Below, in pieces: positions 15,925-24,958 of a stretch of DNA of 36,873 nt. The notes under the pieces were generated by a model. That model had not been told where the DNA came from. It saw only the letters and a program-made list of their open reading frames with translations, and ran no database searches. The stretch spans positions 1 through 36,873 of IMG/VR virus record IMGVR_UViG_3300050821_003459. One strand, written 5' to 3'. Position 1 is the stretch's first letter, and every line of letters begins with the position of its first letter. The position numbers and the translations under genes were made by a program. The stretch is from a virus.

Positions 15925-17750
15925 TACTGTTTAACCCAGTTTTCTTTCTTGGCAGGATCGCCGCCTTTGAATTTGTAGCCATTCTCAACGTCACCAACTT
16001 TGGGACCACCACCTCCACTAGCCGAAGTATCCGGCAACTTCGATTGCGGCCTGCGGCTAAACAGGGCTTCCGTGGTACGCTTCGCCGCCCCAATCTGCAT
16101 CTTCGCTTCCTTCACGGAACTTGTCCCCGGGCCGGGGATGAGCGCAACCATCGCATTCCGCATCGTGTCCGAACCCGCGCCCATTCCACCTACGGAGCGC
16201 AACACCATCACGTCCTCTTGCATCGCCTTCATGTTGGTCAGGTATTGCAGGACTTCATCGGGTGCGCCTTGCTTGATTTTGTTCACGATCAAAGTCTCAA
16301 ATAGCCCAGGGTCGGGTGAGCGCATTGCTAGCTTGAGAGTAGCCTGCGTCTCTGTATCCAATCCGTTAGGCAACTTGTCTAGCGACTTTTCCAGCGCCTT
16401 AAAGTTAGTGGTCAAGCTCTCATGGACGGCATCACGCGCAGAGACTTTCTCCTGTTCCGAAGCGCCTGTGTACCTGCCCGGTTCTTTAGCCATCTCCATC
16501 GCGCTTACTTCTCTGACTTCTCCGGTCTGTGTATCCGTTACATCCTTGAACGTGTAAAGAGCACGGCCACGCGCATACGATTCACCACGAATAGCAGCCA
16601 GTTTTTCTTTCTGCTTTTCAGAGAATCCTTGCGCGTTCAGTCCGAGTTTTACGGCTTCCTCGTCTTGCTTGGTATAGCCTTCCTGTCCGGGAGCAATCCA
16701 CTTTCCCTCGCGCTTTACGCGCCCCGTTGGGACACCGCCCACCACTTCGAGTTTGCCGTCGTCTACGAATTTCTTGCCTCCCGGCTTTACGCTCTCTCCC
16801 GACTTTGACTTCACTTCAATCGCTGGCTTGGTCGGGTCTGTCTTGTCCAGCGCTACGATGATCTCCGAACCATCAGCTTGCTTCTGTGTCTTGAATTCGT
16901 ATTTCTCAGGAGAACTCTTTTGCGCTCGAATCAATTCCGCTTCCGCCCGCATCATCTCAGCGGCTACCTTCGGGTCTGTTACACCTTGCGTTGTCGGCGC
17001 TTTCTCCTGAATCTCCCGCCCCATCGCCGTGCGCTGTTCGTCGGTCAGTTGTGGTTTCGGTCCGCCCTGCGCTTTCTGGATAAGGTGCTGGAACATCTGC
17101 TTCAAACTTTGCGCCGCTCCCTGCTTTTTCTGGCTCTCGGCGTCCGCCTGCTTCTGTTTCGCCGTGACATTTTTCAACGCTTCCCCGTATACGGTGGTCT
17201 TCTCCGGGTTGAGCCAATCTTGGTTTAACGCCTTCGCCATGTTTTTCAGTTTCTTCGGGTCGCCGAGCGTCGCGTCTACTTTCGCCTGTGCTGCCTTGAT
17301 TGCTTGCTGGTCGCCGGACTGTTGCGCCGTGTAGAGTTCGTTGAGCGAAGCTTGCAGGTAGGTCCAGTCGCCCTCGGCACGCAAGAGTTGGTCCTGTTTC
17401 TGCTTTTGCACGCCATTCTTGATGCTCGCTCCAAGCGTAGCCAAAAACCGTTGCGTACCCCATGCTCCGGGCCGCGCCGTGTTCATTCCGATGTTCCGCG
17501 CTGATTCCACGTCTCCACCCGCAGGGATAGCAGCCGGAACAGCCGTATTAGCCACCTGTTTGCGGCTTGCAGCCTGCATGATGGCCGCAAGAATTTGCTT
17601 GGCCTTATCATTGGGGTTGGCTGTTTGCGGCGCTGGTGCGCCTCCCTGTGAGGGAATTGCGGGCACCTGTCCGCTGTCTAAGCCGGGAATGCTCCCACCG
17701 GCGAAAGGTGCCGTGGTCAGGGGAACCTGAGATTGCGTTTCGAGAGCCAC
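15924..17750 (-). CDS. Large helical internal virion protein, 608 aa
   Basis: The GTG start overlaps the previous stop by one base (TAGTG). The first 90 residues are Pro/Ala/Gly/Gln-rich and probably flexible. Residues about 110-300 are Lys/Gln/Ala-rich helix, and later parts are mixed with a helical C-terminal domain (about 440-560). No lytic transglycosylase motif was seen. Size, composition and location between the tail-adaptor genes and the GPWxKY protein suggest a second injection protein. Confidence 0.6.
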   Translation of the reverse strand: MALETQSQVPLTTAPFAGGSIPGLDSGQVPAIPSQGGAPAPQTANPNDKAKQILAAIMQAASRKQVANTAVPAAIPAGGDVESARNIGMNTARPGAWGTQRFLATLGASIKNGVQKQKQDQLLRAEGDWTYLQASLNELYTAQQSGDQQAIKAAQAKVDATLGDPKKLKNMAKALNQDWLNPEKTTVYGEALKNVTAKQKQADAESQKKQGAAQSLKQMFQHLIQKAQGGPKPQLTDEQRTAMGREIQEKAPTTQGVTDPKVAAEMMRAEAELIRAQKSSPEKYEFKTQKQADGSEIIVALDKTDPTKPAIEVKSKSGESVKPGGKKFVDDGKLEVVGGVPTGRVKREGKWIAPGQEGYTKQDEEAVKLGLNAQGFSEKQKEKLAAIRGESYARGRALYTFKDVTDTQTGEVREVSAMEMAKEPGRYTGASEQEKVSARDAVHESLTTNFKALEKSLDKLPNGLDTETQATLKLAMRSPDPGLFETLIVNKIKQGAPDEVLQYLTNMKAMQEDVMVLRSVGGMGAGSDTMRNAMVALIPGPGTSSVKEAKMQIGAAKRTTEALFSRRPQSKLPDTSASGGGGPKVGDVENGYKFKGGDPAKKENWVKQ

Positions 17751-18565
17751 TAAAACGCTCCTGCAAAGGAACCAATGGTGTCAAGAATCGATGTATCGGC
17801 GAGCGGATTCATGCTCGAAATTGCCGAAGACAATCCCTGCACACCTTTACCAACTAGAGGTATCGCGGAAGTCAGCGTATCTAAGAAACTCGGGCTGTTC
17901 GCCAATGTGGTTTCCGTTCCCTTGGAAATCCCCATGAGCGTGTTCAGTGAATCCGTGACTGATTTTTCGTACATCTGCGCTTCGATCTGGCCCTCGTTCA
18001 ACTGCACCTGTGAAAGATAATCCGCAAGCCCGATCTGCGCTCCGCTCCCAAACCGATTGCCGCTGGTTGAGAACTGTTCCATCAGCGATTCCGTCCCTCG
18101 CTCAATTCCTGGTTGCAACGCAGCGAACAGATTGTTGATGGCATTCTGATTGAATCCCGCTCCGCCTCCCAAGAAACTCATAAGCGCTGCGGCTACACCG
18201 TTCCCAAATGTGTTTCCAAGTTCATCGTGCAGGCGTTTGAGATCGGCAGGCGACATGCCGCTTAAAATTCCACCCGGAGAAGTGCCTGTTCCAGTCCCGC
18301 CACCGCTCCCCGGCAACAGTCCCGTGCTTCCGGGAACTAAACTTGTCGGTGAGTACCCACCAGAGTTCGCCCCAAACGTCGGTACTGCGCTACCAGGCGC
18401 GTAAGGATTCGATGCTGGCGCTCCACTCGGGATGTTCGATGGAGGCAGTACGGGATTCTGACCGCTGGTTGAGCCACGCGCTGGCAAAAGCGGGTCTGTC
18501 CGTCCGTCCAGTCCGGTAGGATTACGTCCGGGAAGTAGCGCCGCCGTGCTTGCGAAGTTGCCCAT
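17750..18565 (-). CDS. Virion structural protein, 271 aa
   Basis: The N-terminal 110 residues are Gly/Pro/Ser-rich and low in complexity. A helical middle follows (about 115-215, including DLKRLHDELG and LADYLSQVQLNEGQIEAQMYEK), then a hydrophobic, glycine-rich C-terminus with weak amphipathic helices. Its plan is like small ejection proteins of podophages. It lies one base after the adaptor gene stop and overlaps the 608-residue gene. Specific role unknown. Confidence 0.6.
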   Translation of the reverse strand: MGNFASTAALLPGRNPTGLDGRTDPLLPARGSTSGQNPVLPPSNIPSGAPASNPYAPGSAVPTFGANSGGYSPTSLVPGSTGLLPGSGGGTGTGTSPGGILSGMSPADLKRLHDELGNTFGNGVAAALMSFLGGGAGFNQNAINNLFAALQPGIERGTESLMEQFSTSGNRFGSGAQIGLADYLSQVQLNEGQIEAQMYEKSVTDSLNTLMGISKGTETTLANSPSFLDTLTSAIPLVGKGVQGLSSAISSMNPLADTSILDTIGSFAGAF

Positions 18566-18566
18566 C

Positions 18567-19367
18567 TTAGTACCTCGAACTGCCCACCGGGAGCATCACG
18601 GGACTCAGCCGCTTGTCCCTCTCAGGTTGCAGTATACGCGCCGCAATTAGGCCCGGTCTACCTTCTTCTCCACCGCTCTGCTGGAACTTCGGGTCGCCGT
18701 AAAGTACGTTGTGGATATAGGTCGCTTGATCGTTCCACCGCAGGGCAATCGCTCCGCGCTCTGCGGCAGCATAGGCTACGATGTCGTGCCATTCCGATGG
18801 GACTCGCACCGGAGATTCAGTAAGATTTTCGCTGAACGGGTGTCGTACTTGGTACGGTAGATAGACATTGTAATTTTGTCCCGGCTGACTTCCGAACCAG
18901 AACATATTCCCGTAGCGCGTGTATTTGAAAGGCACCCCGCCCGGAATGAATAGCAGCGATTGAATCGCTTTCGGTGTCATGTAATCCATCGCGTAACCAA
19001 CAGTGTTGTTCGTGGTCGCTACGATCCCAGCGGATGCAGCCTGCCCCGGTGTAAGGAAAATCACTGGGTCTTCGCTCAACGTCATGTCGTCGCCCTTGTT
19101 CAAAAAGAGCGCCACGGGATACATGTAATTAGAATTTTGCCAACCGAGGCCCGGACCAATCGTTACCAGTGGCCCATTGACGCGCAACTCTTCAAATGGC
19201 CAATTCGCCGTGATTTCCCGTAGCGAGTCACGAATCCACGCGGACGGTCGCATCTCTGGATTTGTTGCGCTCTCACTCACATCTTGGCGATTCTGCAAAT
19301 AGGCTGCGACCTTGTTGATGAGTGAGTTGACTGTGGCGTTTGTCGCCGCTGGAGGAGGAGTCGGCAT
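18567..19367 (-). CDS. Head-tail adaptor-like protein
   Basis: The N-terminal 60 residues are helical and include SAWIRDSLREITANWPFEEL, followed by a beta-sandwich part and a helical C-terminal segment with EWHDIVAYAAAERGAIALRW. This order resembles SU10-type phage adaptor proteins that join portal to tail. Its place, between the small virion genes and the injection genes, agrees. The call is by resemblance of pattern, not a search. Confidence 0.6.
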   Translation of the reverse strand: MPTPPPAATNATVNSLINKVAAYLQNRQDVSESATNPEMRPSAWIRDSLREITANWPFEELRVNGPLVTIGPGLGWQNSNYMYPVALFLNKGDDMTLSEDPVIFLTPGQAASAGIVATTNNTVGYAMDYMTPKAIQSLLFIPGGVPFKYTRYGNMFWFGSQPGQNYNVYLPYQVRHPFSENLTESPVRVPSEWHDIVAYAAAERGAIALRWNDQATYIHNVLYGDPKFQQSGGEEGRPGLIAARILQPERDKRLSPVMLPVGSSRY

Positions 19368-19372
19368 TTAAT

Positions 19373-19768
19373 TCACCCCGCCAAGTACACTTCACACGGA
19401 ACTGTGCCAGCAATGCCCGTCAGAGAAAGCGCCGTATATCCGCTCGTCTTGCTGGCGTTGAACCAGAAGTACACATCCCCTGGCCCGATGAAACACTGCT
19501 GAACTCCGATTACCAGAAAGGTTACGCTGATCCCGAGATTCGCACTCGCGTGGCGATTCCGTACCCATGCCACATAACTCGTCGGCGCTGGTAAATTCAA
19601 GGCGCTTCCTGTTGATAGTGCTTGGAAGTATTCATTGTAAAAAGTCGCTAAAGCTCCGAAGGTCAAACTACCTGGATTTATCATGGAAAGTAGCGGAGTG
19701 TTCGCGGCGAGGTTGTCGTAACCCGCTATGGTGGAGGTCAGCAAGACGTTTACGTTAGGGGTGGACAT
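19373..19768 (-). CDS. Small virion structural protein, 131 aa
   Basis: A GAGGAGG ribosome site precedes the ATG, which suggests strong expression. The protein is beta-rich and hydrophobic, with an aromatic patch (FGALATFYNEYFQAL) and a segment GPGDVYFWFNAS. It has no enzyme motif. It sits in the head-to-tail gene run and is likely a decoration or tail component. Confidence 0.55.
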   Translation of the reverse strand: MSTPNVNVLLTSTIAGYDNLAANTPLLSMINPGSLTFGALATFYNEYFQALSTGSALNLPAPTSYVAWVRNRHASANLGISVTFLVIGVQQCFIGPGDVYFWFNASKTSGYTALSLTGIAGTVPCEVYLAG

Positions 19769-19778
19769 GCCTTCCTCC

Positions 19779-20129
19779 TCAAATCAAGATGAGTCTATAA
19801 TTCGCTGATGCGGTAGTACAGCGAAATGTAGCGCTTGTTTTCGTCCAAGGCGTTACAGGGCTTCTGAAAATTACCCCGCCATTATCCGTGTCCCATCCAT
19901 CTAGGGTTATCGGTATTCTGCCCATCGAATGCGCGATGGTAAAGTCCGTGTTTGGCGTTCCGGGAGTAGTCCCCTGCGCCTTCCAGTTGTTCATGTTATT
20001 GTCTTGGTCTGTGTTCGACATAGTGGAGCCGTGAGAGAGTTGCTTCAACACGCGAGCATTCCGCTCGTTCCACCGCCCGATATTGCGTGGATTCTTTTCG
20101 TCTCCTAGAGATGTTGATTGCGGTCGCAT
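19779..20129 (-). CDS. Small virion protein, 116 aa
   Basis: The ATG at 20129 is one base after the preceding gene's stop. Residues 1-40 are charged (Asp, Lys, Arg, Asn), then Asn-rich, then beta-rich with IAHSMGRIPITLDGW, a motif like the phage-tail H-type repeats that end in a 'hG.xP' turn. Probably a tail or fibre-attachment component; not recognised further. Confidence 0.55.
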   Translation of the reverse strand: MRPQSTSLGDEKNPRNIGRWNERNARVLKQLSHGSTMSNTDQDNNMNNWKAQGTTPGTPNTDFTIAHSMGRIPITLDGWDTDNGGVIFRSPVTPWTKTSATFRCTTASANYRLILI

Positions 20130-20130
20130 A

Positions 20131-20586
20131 TCAGTATGTTGTCGTCTCTACTTTCCCTTCCATCCGCACCTTCGTGATTGACACTGGCCCTCCATTTGCC
20201 GGTCGCACCACCGACAGTTGTAAGTTTGCAGCAGAAATGGTCAATCCATAAATCAGTGTGCAGATTACTTGACTCGCTCCAACGGTCCCGATGTTTATTA
20301 GAGGACTGATACTACTGGTTGGTTTATTAGGGTGCAATGGGTCGCTCGGTCCAATCACACCACTAAGGGCAAGCATTATTCTTGCCACGCCCAGATCACG
20401 GTATGACAAAATCACACGGTTAATTGTCGCCGTGCGTCCGGCAATCGCGTCCTCTACTTTGAAATTGTAGAAACTTCCACTGTTAGGATCGTTAAAGTTT
20501 GTGGGGTCGAAAAAAAACAGAGATGTGCCGTTGGCGATTAACTCAGAGCCTATCGTTTGCTGCATCCCACCGTTCGATGCTGGCAT
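20131..20586 (-). CDS. Virion structural protein, 151 aa
   Basis: A beta-rich protein with the segments SLFFFDPTNFND and TINRVILSYRDLGVARIMLAL. It has no Cys-rich or catalytic motifs. It stands three bases after the hub gene stop and one base before the next gene, in the tail part of the operon. Tail tube or needle-associated roles are possible. Confidence 0.55.
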   Translation of the reverse strand: MPASNGGMQQTIGSELIANGTSLFFFDPTNFNDPNSGSFYNFKVEDAIAGRTATINRVILSYRDLGVARIMLALSGVIGPSDPLHPNKPTSSISPLINIGTVGASQVICTLIYGLTISAANLQLSVVRPANGGPVSITKVRMEGKVETTTY

Positions 20587-20589
20587 ATC

Positions 20590-21855
20590 TCACACCACGT
20601 TCGGGGCGCACGTTATTGAATTAAGTGTAGTGTCCCACGTTGACCAATTCTTATCTTCAAAAGAGTATAGATAGACTCTCACAAAAGTTCCCAAGAGAAT
20701 GAAAAGCTGGTACGTCAGGTAGATGAATCCATTAACCAGTTGCGGAATGATATTGGCAAAAGGGATTGCAGTAGAGTTGGCAAGGTCCTTCATAATCGCG
20801 TCTCTCGACAATCCCCCGATTGGCTGGGCGCTCGTCACGCTTAAACTGTACACATTGTCTTGAGCTATGAAAGCGCAAGTTGGGCCGTATTGCGCTATTG
20901 ACCACGGAAAGATATTCCCGATACCATGTTCGCTGGCCCACATGTGGTCGAACTCCCACGGAGTTGCTGCGCTTCCCGTTGGAGTCATTTGCGTAATACC
21001 AAAATTTCGGAAGATGTATCCCGCGATTCCCAACATCGCTAGTCCTGTTATTTGGTCGGCAACGTCCAAGAATGGGTTGAACCCAGCGCTCGTATTTTGT
21101 GTCGGGTCCCACTGCAAGGGAAGTCCGTTCGCACTCCACCAGATCAAGTTTGGAAAACGGTAAATGTTTCCGTTCCCTTGATCTTTAATGCTCACGTTCG
21201 CCAAAAGCAGGGTGTTGTTTAGTTCTGAAAGATACCCGGCTCCTATGGCAATCGGCCCAATGATTGTTGGCCCTCCGGGAAGACCGCCGCCGACCGTAGG
21301 AGAATCTGTTAGCGAAATCCCGGCAATGGAATTGGAGATTGAACCGTCACCAAATGTATTCGTGAACACAGGTGCCGTTGTGATCCCATCCCAATACCCG
21401 ACAAACGGAGTGATTATCGGTCCACCGCCACCACCTCCAGGAGTCGGACCACGGGATATAAAACTGACATTGGTATAGTAGATTTTGTTTGCAAAAGCCC
21501 GATAACTCACAGGATTCGGGTCCATATTCCCAGGACCGGCAGCTCCCACAGTCGGCCAGTCTAAAAGTGTAGGATTGTACTGGTAGAGTGTCCCCCCTGC
21601 CCAGGCAACTAGGTGGTATGTTCCATTCGCATCCAAGAAAGTTGTCTGGCCGAGAACGCTGTTTCCTATTCCCGCACTCGGGAACGCTGTTAGTTTTGGA
21701 CGTGATCGCAACTCTTTGTTGCGAAGCATGAAGTTGTTAAAAGCTGGAGATTCTTTATCCGAGATTAGGGTTTCTGGTTCTTCTACGTTCAGGCCGCCGC
21801 TGAAGCCTTCATATTCCACGCTGAACGACCCATCCGATTTGATCTGTATGGCCAC
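20590..21855 (-). CDS. Tail hub protein, P22 gp10-like
   Basis: The N-terminus has GFSGGLNVEEPETLISDKES followed by a basic RNKELRSRPK segment. This is the 'GGLN...P..L...E....N' opening I associate with short-tail hub (DNA stabilisation) proteins. The remainder is beta-propeller-like with repeated Trp, Tyr and Asn turns and a glycine run near residue 145. The 421-residue length fits. Such proteins close the portal channel and carry fibres or needle. Family call moderate. Confidence 0.65.
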   Translation of the reverse strand: MAIQIKSDGSFSVEYEGFSGGLNVEEPETLISDKESPAFNNFMLRNKELRSRPKLTAFPSAGIGNSVLGQTTFLDANGTYHLVAWAGGTLYQYNPTLLDWPTVGAAGPGNMDPNPVSYRAFANKIYYTNVSFISRGPTPGGGGGGPIITPFVGYWDGITTAPVFTNTFGDGSISNSIAGISLTDSPTVGGGLPGGPTIIGPIAIGAGYLSELNNTLLLANVSIKDQGNGNIYRFPNLIWWSANGLPLQWDPTQNTSAGFNPFLDVADQITGLAMLGIAGYIFRNFGITQMTPTGSAATPWEFDHMWASEHGIGNIFPWSIAQYGPTCAFIAQDNVYSLSVTSAQPIGGLSRDAIMKDLANSTAIPFANIIPQLVNGFIYLTYQLFILLGTFVRVYLYSFEDKNWSTWDTTLNSITCAPNVV

Positions 21856-21865
21856 ATCACATCCC

Positions 21866-22324
21866 TCAGAACTGCACCACGGTAATGTATCCGGTAATGC
21901 TCACTGTGGTCCCAGCGCTCAACGCGCAAAGAGCCTGTCCTGCTACCGTTCCCAGCGTGCTTCCGCCACCGCCGTTGATGGGTAGAACGGTAGGCGTTCC
22001 AGCCGTGGTGGAGCCTGCCATTGCGCCAGTCAGCGTCGTGGTTCCCGTTCCGCACGATGCGCCTGTGCCGTACTCGAAAACAATGGACCCTGCCGTAGTT
22101 GCGGAACCTGCTATGGTGAGAAGGCCACTGCACACGTAGATTGCTTTGCCTGCGGAAAGTGCGAGAAGTTGCGTAGTTGTCGCCGTCGAGATCGTAATAG
22201 GAATTACAATCTTCTGACTCGTCGAGCAGGGGTCCACTTGAGACGCCAGTACGGGCAACGTTGTCTGTGCCGACGTAAATGCTGGCACAACACACAACGC
22301 TAGAAGTAGAAGCCATCTCTTCAT
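21866..22324 (-). CDS. Secreted beta-rich small protein with signal peptide
   Basis: A Sec signal peptide is clear (MKRWLLLLALCVVPAFTSAQ, cleavage near residue 19-20). The mature protein is Thr/Ala/Gly/Ser-rich with five Cys, all possibly disulphide-forming in the periplasm. Its start overlaps the previous stop by four bases. It lies between the hub gene and a structural gene. Export of a protein from a head-tail operon is unusual and is treated as a finding. Confidence 0.65.
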   Translation of the reverse strand: MKRWLLLLALCVVPAFTSAQTTLPVLASQVDPCSTSQKIVIPITISTATTTQLLALSAGKAIYVCSGLLTIAGSATTAGSIVFEYGTGASCGTGTTTLTGAMAGSTTAGTPTVLPINGGGGSTLGTVAGQALCALSAGTTVSITGYITVVQF

Positions 22325-22824
22325 ACAGACACCTGCAATGTCCCACTCGGCAGCGCGTTAATCACAAGCCCGGAAATGGGGAATACTTTTGCATAGGTCA
22401 GTGTGCCACCGGATACCGCCGTTGGATTCCAAACCGTGCGCCCCATTACATCTGTAAGCAGCAACACGCCGTTGACCGCTGGCCCGTCCCAAAGCATCTG
22501 CGTAACTTCGATGAGCTGGGCGAGTTGCGGAAATAAAATCGAAAGCACGTTGCCCTGTGCTCCAGCGTTTGCCAGCGATGAGCGCCAGTCCTCAATGCGA
22601 ATCAAAAAGTTGTTCGCATCAATGATGGATTCAATCCGGTATGCCCCAGCCCATCCAGATACGTTCGGGTTTTGGATAGAGATGTAATCGTTCGTCGCAT
22701 GGCCATGTGCTGTCGCTGCTACCTGTGCAGAGCGTGCGCCAACCCGCGTGATGGATGTTATAGCTATGGCCGTAGAAACGTCCGCGACCGTAAAATTCCA
22801 CGGGTTGCCGCGAATGTCCGCCAC
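22321..22824 (-). CDS. Virion structural protein, 167 aa
   Basis: The protein is beta-rich with a repeated Ile/Thr/Val pattern and the segment GWAGAYRIESIIDANNFLIRI, typical of tail or baseplate beta-sandwich proteins. It is coupled to both neighbours by short overlaps (ATGA downstream, TAG overlap upstream). No enzyme motif seen. Confidence 0.55.
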   Translation of the reverse strand: MADIRGNPWNFTVADVSTAIAITSITRVGARSAQVAATAHGHATNDYISIQNPNVSGWAGAYRIESIIDANNFLIRIEDWRSSLANAGAQGNVLSILFPQLAQLIEVTQMLWDGPAVNGVLLLTDVMGRTVWNPTAVSGGTLTYAKVFPISGLVINALPSGTLQVSV

Positions 22825-23090
22825 TAGTAAACCCCCGAACTGGCGGGCAGTGTATTCATCTGTGAAAGTGGGTCAACCGGATGGATGAGTTTCGGATCGG
22901 GCACAAGCTCCTGCCTGTCCTTGCTGGCCTCCCGCGCCCACGCCAACTCAATCGCTCCCAGTACAACGTTGTCCTTCACGTCGTTGCACACCAGTTTGCC
23001 ATTGTCCCAAGACATATCGGAGAGTGGCCACTTGCGGTTTGTACGGGCGCAAGTTCCGTACACATCCTCCATGAAGGAGCGCCAGATCAT
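22824..23090 (-). CDS. Small zinc-ribbon-like phage protein
   Basis: The core reads CARTNRKWPLSDMSWDNGK followed by LVCNDVKD, a pattern found in small phage proteins where a Cys-x2-Cys knuckle and a WDNGxLVC turn form a ribbon. Here only two of the usual Cys remain. It is flanked by overlapping starts and stops in the head-gene run. Function unknown; a head-completion role is plausible. Confidence 0.55.
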   Translation of the reverse strand: MIWRSFMEDVYGTCARTNRKWPLSDMSWDNGKLVCNDVKDNVVLGAIELAWAREASKDRQELVPDPKLIHPVDPLSQMNTLPASSGVY

Positions 23091-23371
23091 CAGGCATCTC
23101 CAAGTGTTTCAGTGCCCGCGTGTGGCTCCGGGAGTGGCGTAGCCGGAGCCATAGCGGGTGTGGGGGCAGCATGGAGTGGCAAATCGGATGGAACGCCCGA
23201 TGTCAGCGAAAATGTATCCACTTCACCAAGGCGAGAAAAGTGCTTGAAGATAAGCCAATCAGACGCGGCCTGGACGCTAGCAAAATCTCCCGCTGTGTTG
23301 CAAGAGCACTGAACATGGAACGGCTGGCCGAATCCATCTGGATTGCTTGTGATGACAGCCGAATGGTCCAT
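23090..23371 (-). CDS. Small protein, 93 aa, unknown
   Basis: GAGGAG precedes the ATG. The first 50 residues contain a short beta and helix part with CSCN at 23-26. The last 35 residues are Pro/Ala-rich and probably disordered. It overlaps the next gene's ATG at its stop. It is not recognised and lies between the capsid-side and tail-side genes. Confidence 0.55.
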   Translation of the reverse strand: MDHSAVITSNPDGFGQPFHVQCSCNTAGDFASVQAASDWLIFKHFSRLGEVDTFSLTSGVPSDLPLHAAPTPAMAPATPLPEPHAGTETLGDA

Positions 23372-23382
23372 TGCTCCTCACC

Positions 23383-23949
23383 TCAGAACATCACATACAC
23401 ATTGTACAACATGCTCAAAGTTACGTTGCCGTTTCCGAGTGTAAGCGCCGGAGTTGTGCCAACGAGTTTTACTTCCAGCCCTAAATTGGCGCAATTCGTG
23501 AGGGCGATCTTGCTGCCTGTCGCTGCCGCAAAGTTGGTTGCCACGGTGTCCGCTGCTTGGTCCACAAGCCCAGTAACGAGCATGGAAAGCATGGCGGTTG
23601 CCTTGCCCGTGTATTCGATCTGAAAAGCGTTGTCCGCGTTGCCGATGGTGAACGCAGTCCCTTCAAAATCGTAATCCGCAGTCACCGTCGTTGGAACGAA
23701 CACATATCCAGCCGCAGGGACCAAGTTACCGAGTCCAGAAATTATTGGAGGGGCAACCAACTGGACAGGTGTAGTTTGCAATCCAAGCAGTTGCGCCGTT
23801 GTCAACGTGAGGACAACCGCACAGTCCGACGCCACGCCCATCAACGCAGAGCCGTTGTTCACATTTGAGAACTGGAACTGTTCCCAAAACTGTGACAGTA
23901 GTTCCGGCGAAACGCCCAGTGTGTTATTTTGAAACGGCAGATTGGGCAT
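23383..23949 (-). CDS. Head structural protein, 188 aa
   Basis: AGGAGGG lies before the ATG. The N-terminus is helical (VSPELLSQFWEQFQ), followed by beta-rich sequence and an alanine-rich helix (ATAMLSMLVTGLVDQAAD) before a C-terminal beta end. It follows the major capsid gene directly. Likely a head-decoration, head-completion or tail-tube protein. No family recognised. Confidence 0.6.
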   Translation of the reverse strand: MPNLPFQNNTLGVSPELLSQFWEQFQFSNVNNGSALMGVASDCAVVLTLTTAQLLGLQTTPVQLVAPPIISGLGNLVPAAGYVFVPTTVTADYDFEGTAFTIGNADNAFQIEYTGKATAMLSMLVTGLVDQAADTVATNFAAATGSKIALTNCANLGLEVKLVGTTPALTLGNGNVTLSMLYNVYVMF

Positions 23950-23967
23950 TAAAGCCCTCCTAATGGG

Positions 23968-24927
23968 TTAAGGCCCGTAGCTGAAAAAACAGCCCCTCCA
24001 AGTGAGGGGAACGACACTGAATCTCTGTGTTGACTTGAACAGCAGAACCTCCGTCTTGAAATCATCGTCGGTCGAAGCCATGAGCGGTTCGCGGTCGTAA
24101 AAATTGAGCTGATGCCCTTCCTTGTCGGCGATTAGGCCCCAGCCGTTAGGCGAAGTCAGATAGTTCAGTTCCAATCCCTGCAAGTTTTCCGCGATGACCC
24201 AGTTCAGTTCGTTGTTGCTCGAACCGGGGACGCCAGGGGAGCCAAGTAGTTCGCGCACGTTGCGCCGCTGCTGGACGGTATGGATGAGCCACTTCGGTTT
24301 GACGTGAGCGGGGATGCCGCGATCATCTGGCTGCAAGGCAAGCATGGTGATTGCCTGTTGCAAAGAAGTCATGGTCAGGTCGGAGTCGGGTGACGGACGA
24401 TTGGGGTACGTGCCTGCAGAGTTGATGATGGTCGAAATGTTCGGCGCGATTGTGGTAGCTGTCGGCCCGCCCATCAAAGGCTGCGCTGTATTGAACAGCG
24501 ATACGCCGTTGGTTGTCGTGATGGTTGCGCCAAGATTGAACAGCGATGCGGCCACCGCTTCACGCGAGAACAGTGCGGACTTTGCGTGCGCCTTTGGCAC
24601 GTTGCGAATCAGGCCATACTTGTCGTCCGCAACCAGTTGCCGCGTGGCTTCGGTCAGTAAGCCATATTGAATGTGTACGGCCTTCTTCGTGCCGCCCTGC
24701 AAGATGCCATCCGACTGCGGGGGTGTGCCTTCCTGCATGATCGGCATAGGGCCAGTGCCCGAGAGTTCGTAGAGGATTTCGTAGGCATCCTCGCTCGTCA
24801 TCTCGTTGAGGTAGTGCGTGTACTGCGGCGCGTGCTCCTTGAGGTCGGTTGCCTGCCAAAAGATGTGCCGCAACCCCGGAGCAAGGAGTGGCGGAAACAT
24901 ATTTCTCGAAAGGAAACTTTGGGGCAC
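23968..24927 (-). CDS. Major capsid protein, HK97-fold-like
   Basis: GTG start with AGGAGG upstream. The 319-residue protein has an N-terminal helix region, the segment TKKAVHIQYGLLTEATRQLV typical of the E-loop and spine-helix part of Mu gpT-like/HK97-like capsid proteins, then SREAVAASLFNLG and LQQAITMLALQ helices, and a beta-rich C-terminus ending FSVVPLTWRGCFF. It lies after scaffold-like and decoration-like genes in the usual order. Family is by pattern; its identity as capsid is well supported by context. Confidence 0.8.
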   Translation of the reverse strand: MPQSFLSRNMFPPLLAPGLRHIFWQATDLKEHAPQYTHYLNEMTSEDAYEILYELSGTGPMPIMQEGTPPQSDGILQGGTKKAVHIQYGLLTEATRQLVADDKYGLIRNVPKAHAKSALFSREAVAASLFNLGATITTTNGVSLFNTAQPLMGGPTATTIAPNISTIINSAGTYPNRPSPDSDLTMTSLQQAITMLALQPDDRGIPAHVKPKWLIHTVQQRRNVRELLGSPGVPGSSNNELNWVIAENLQGLELNYLTSPNGWGLIADKEGHQLNFYDREPLMASTDDDFKTEVLLFKSTQRFSVVPLTWRGCFFSYGP

Positions 24928-24958
24928 GACAATCCTCCTATTACTTCACCGAATCTCA

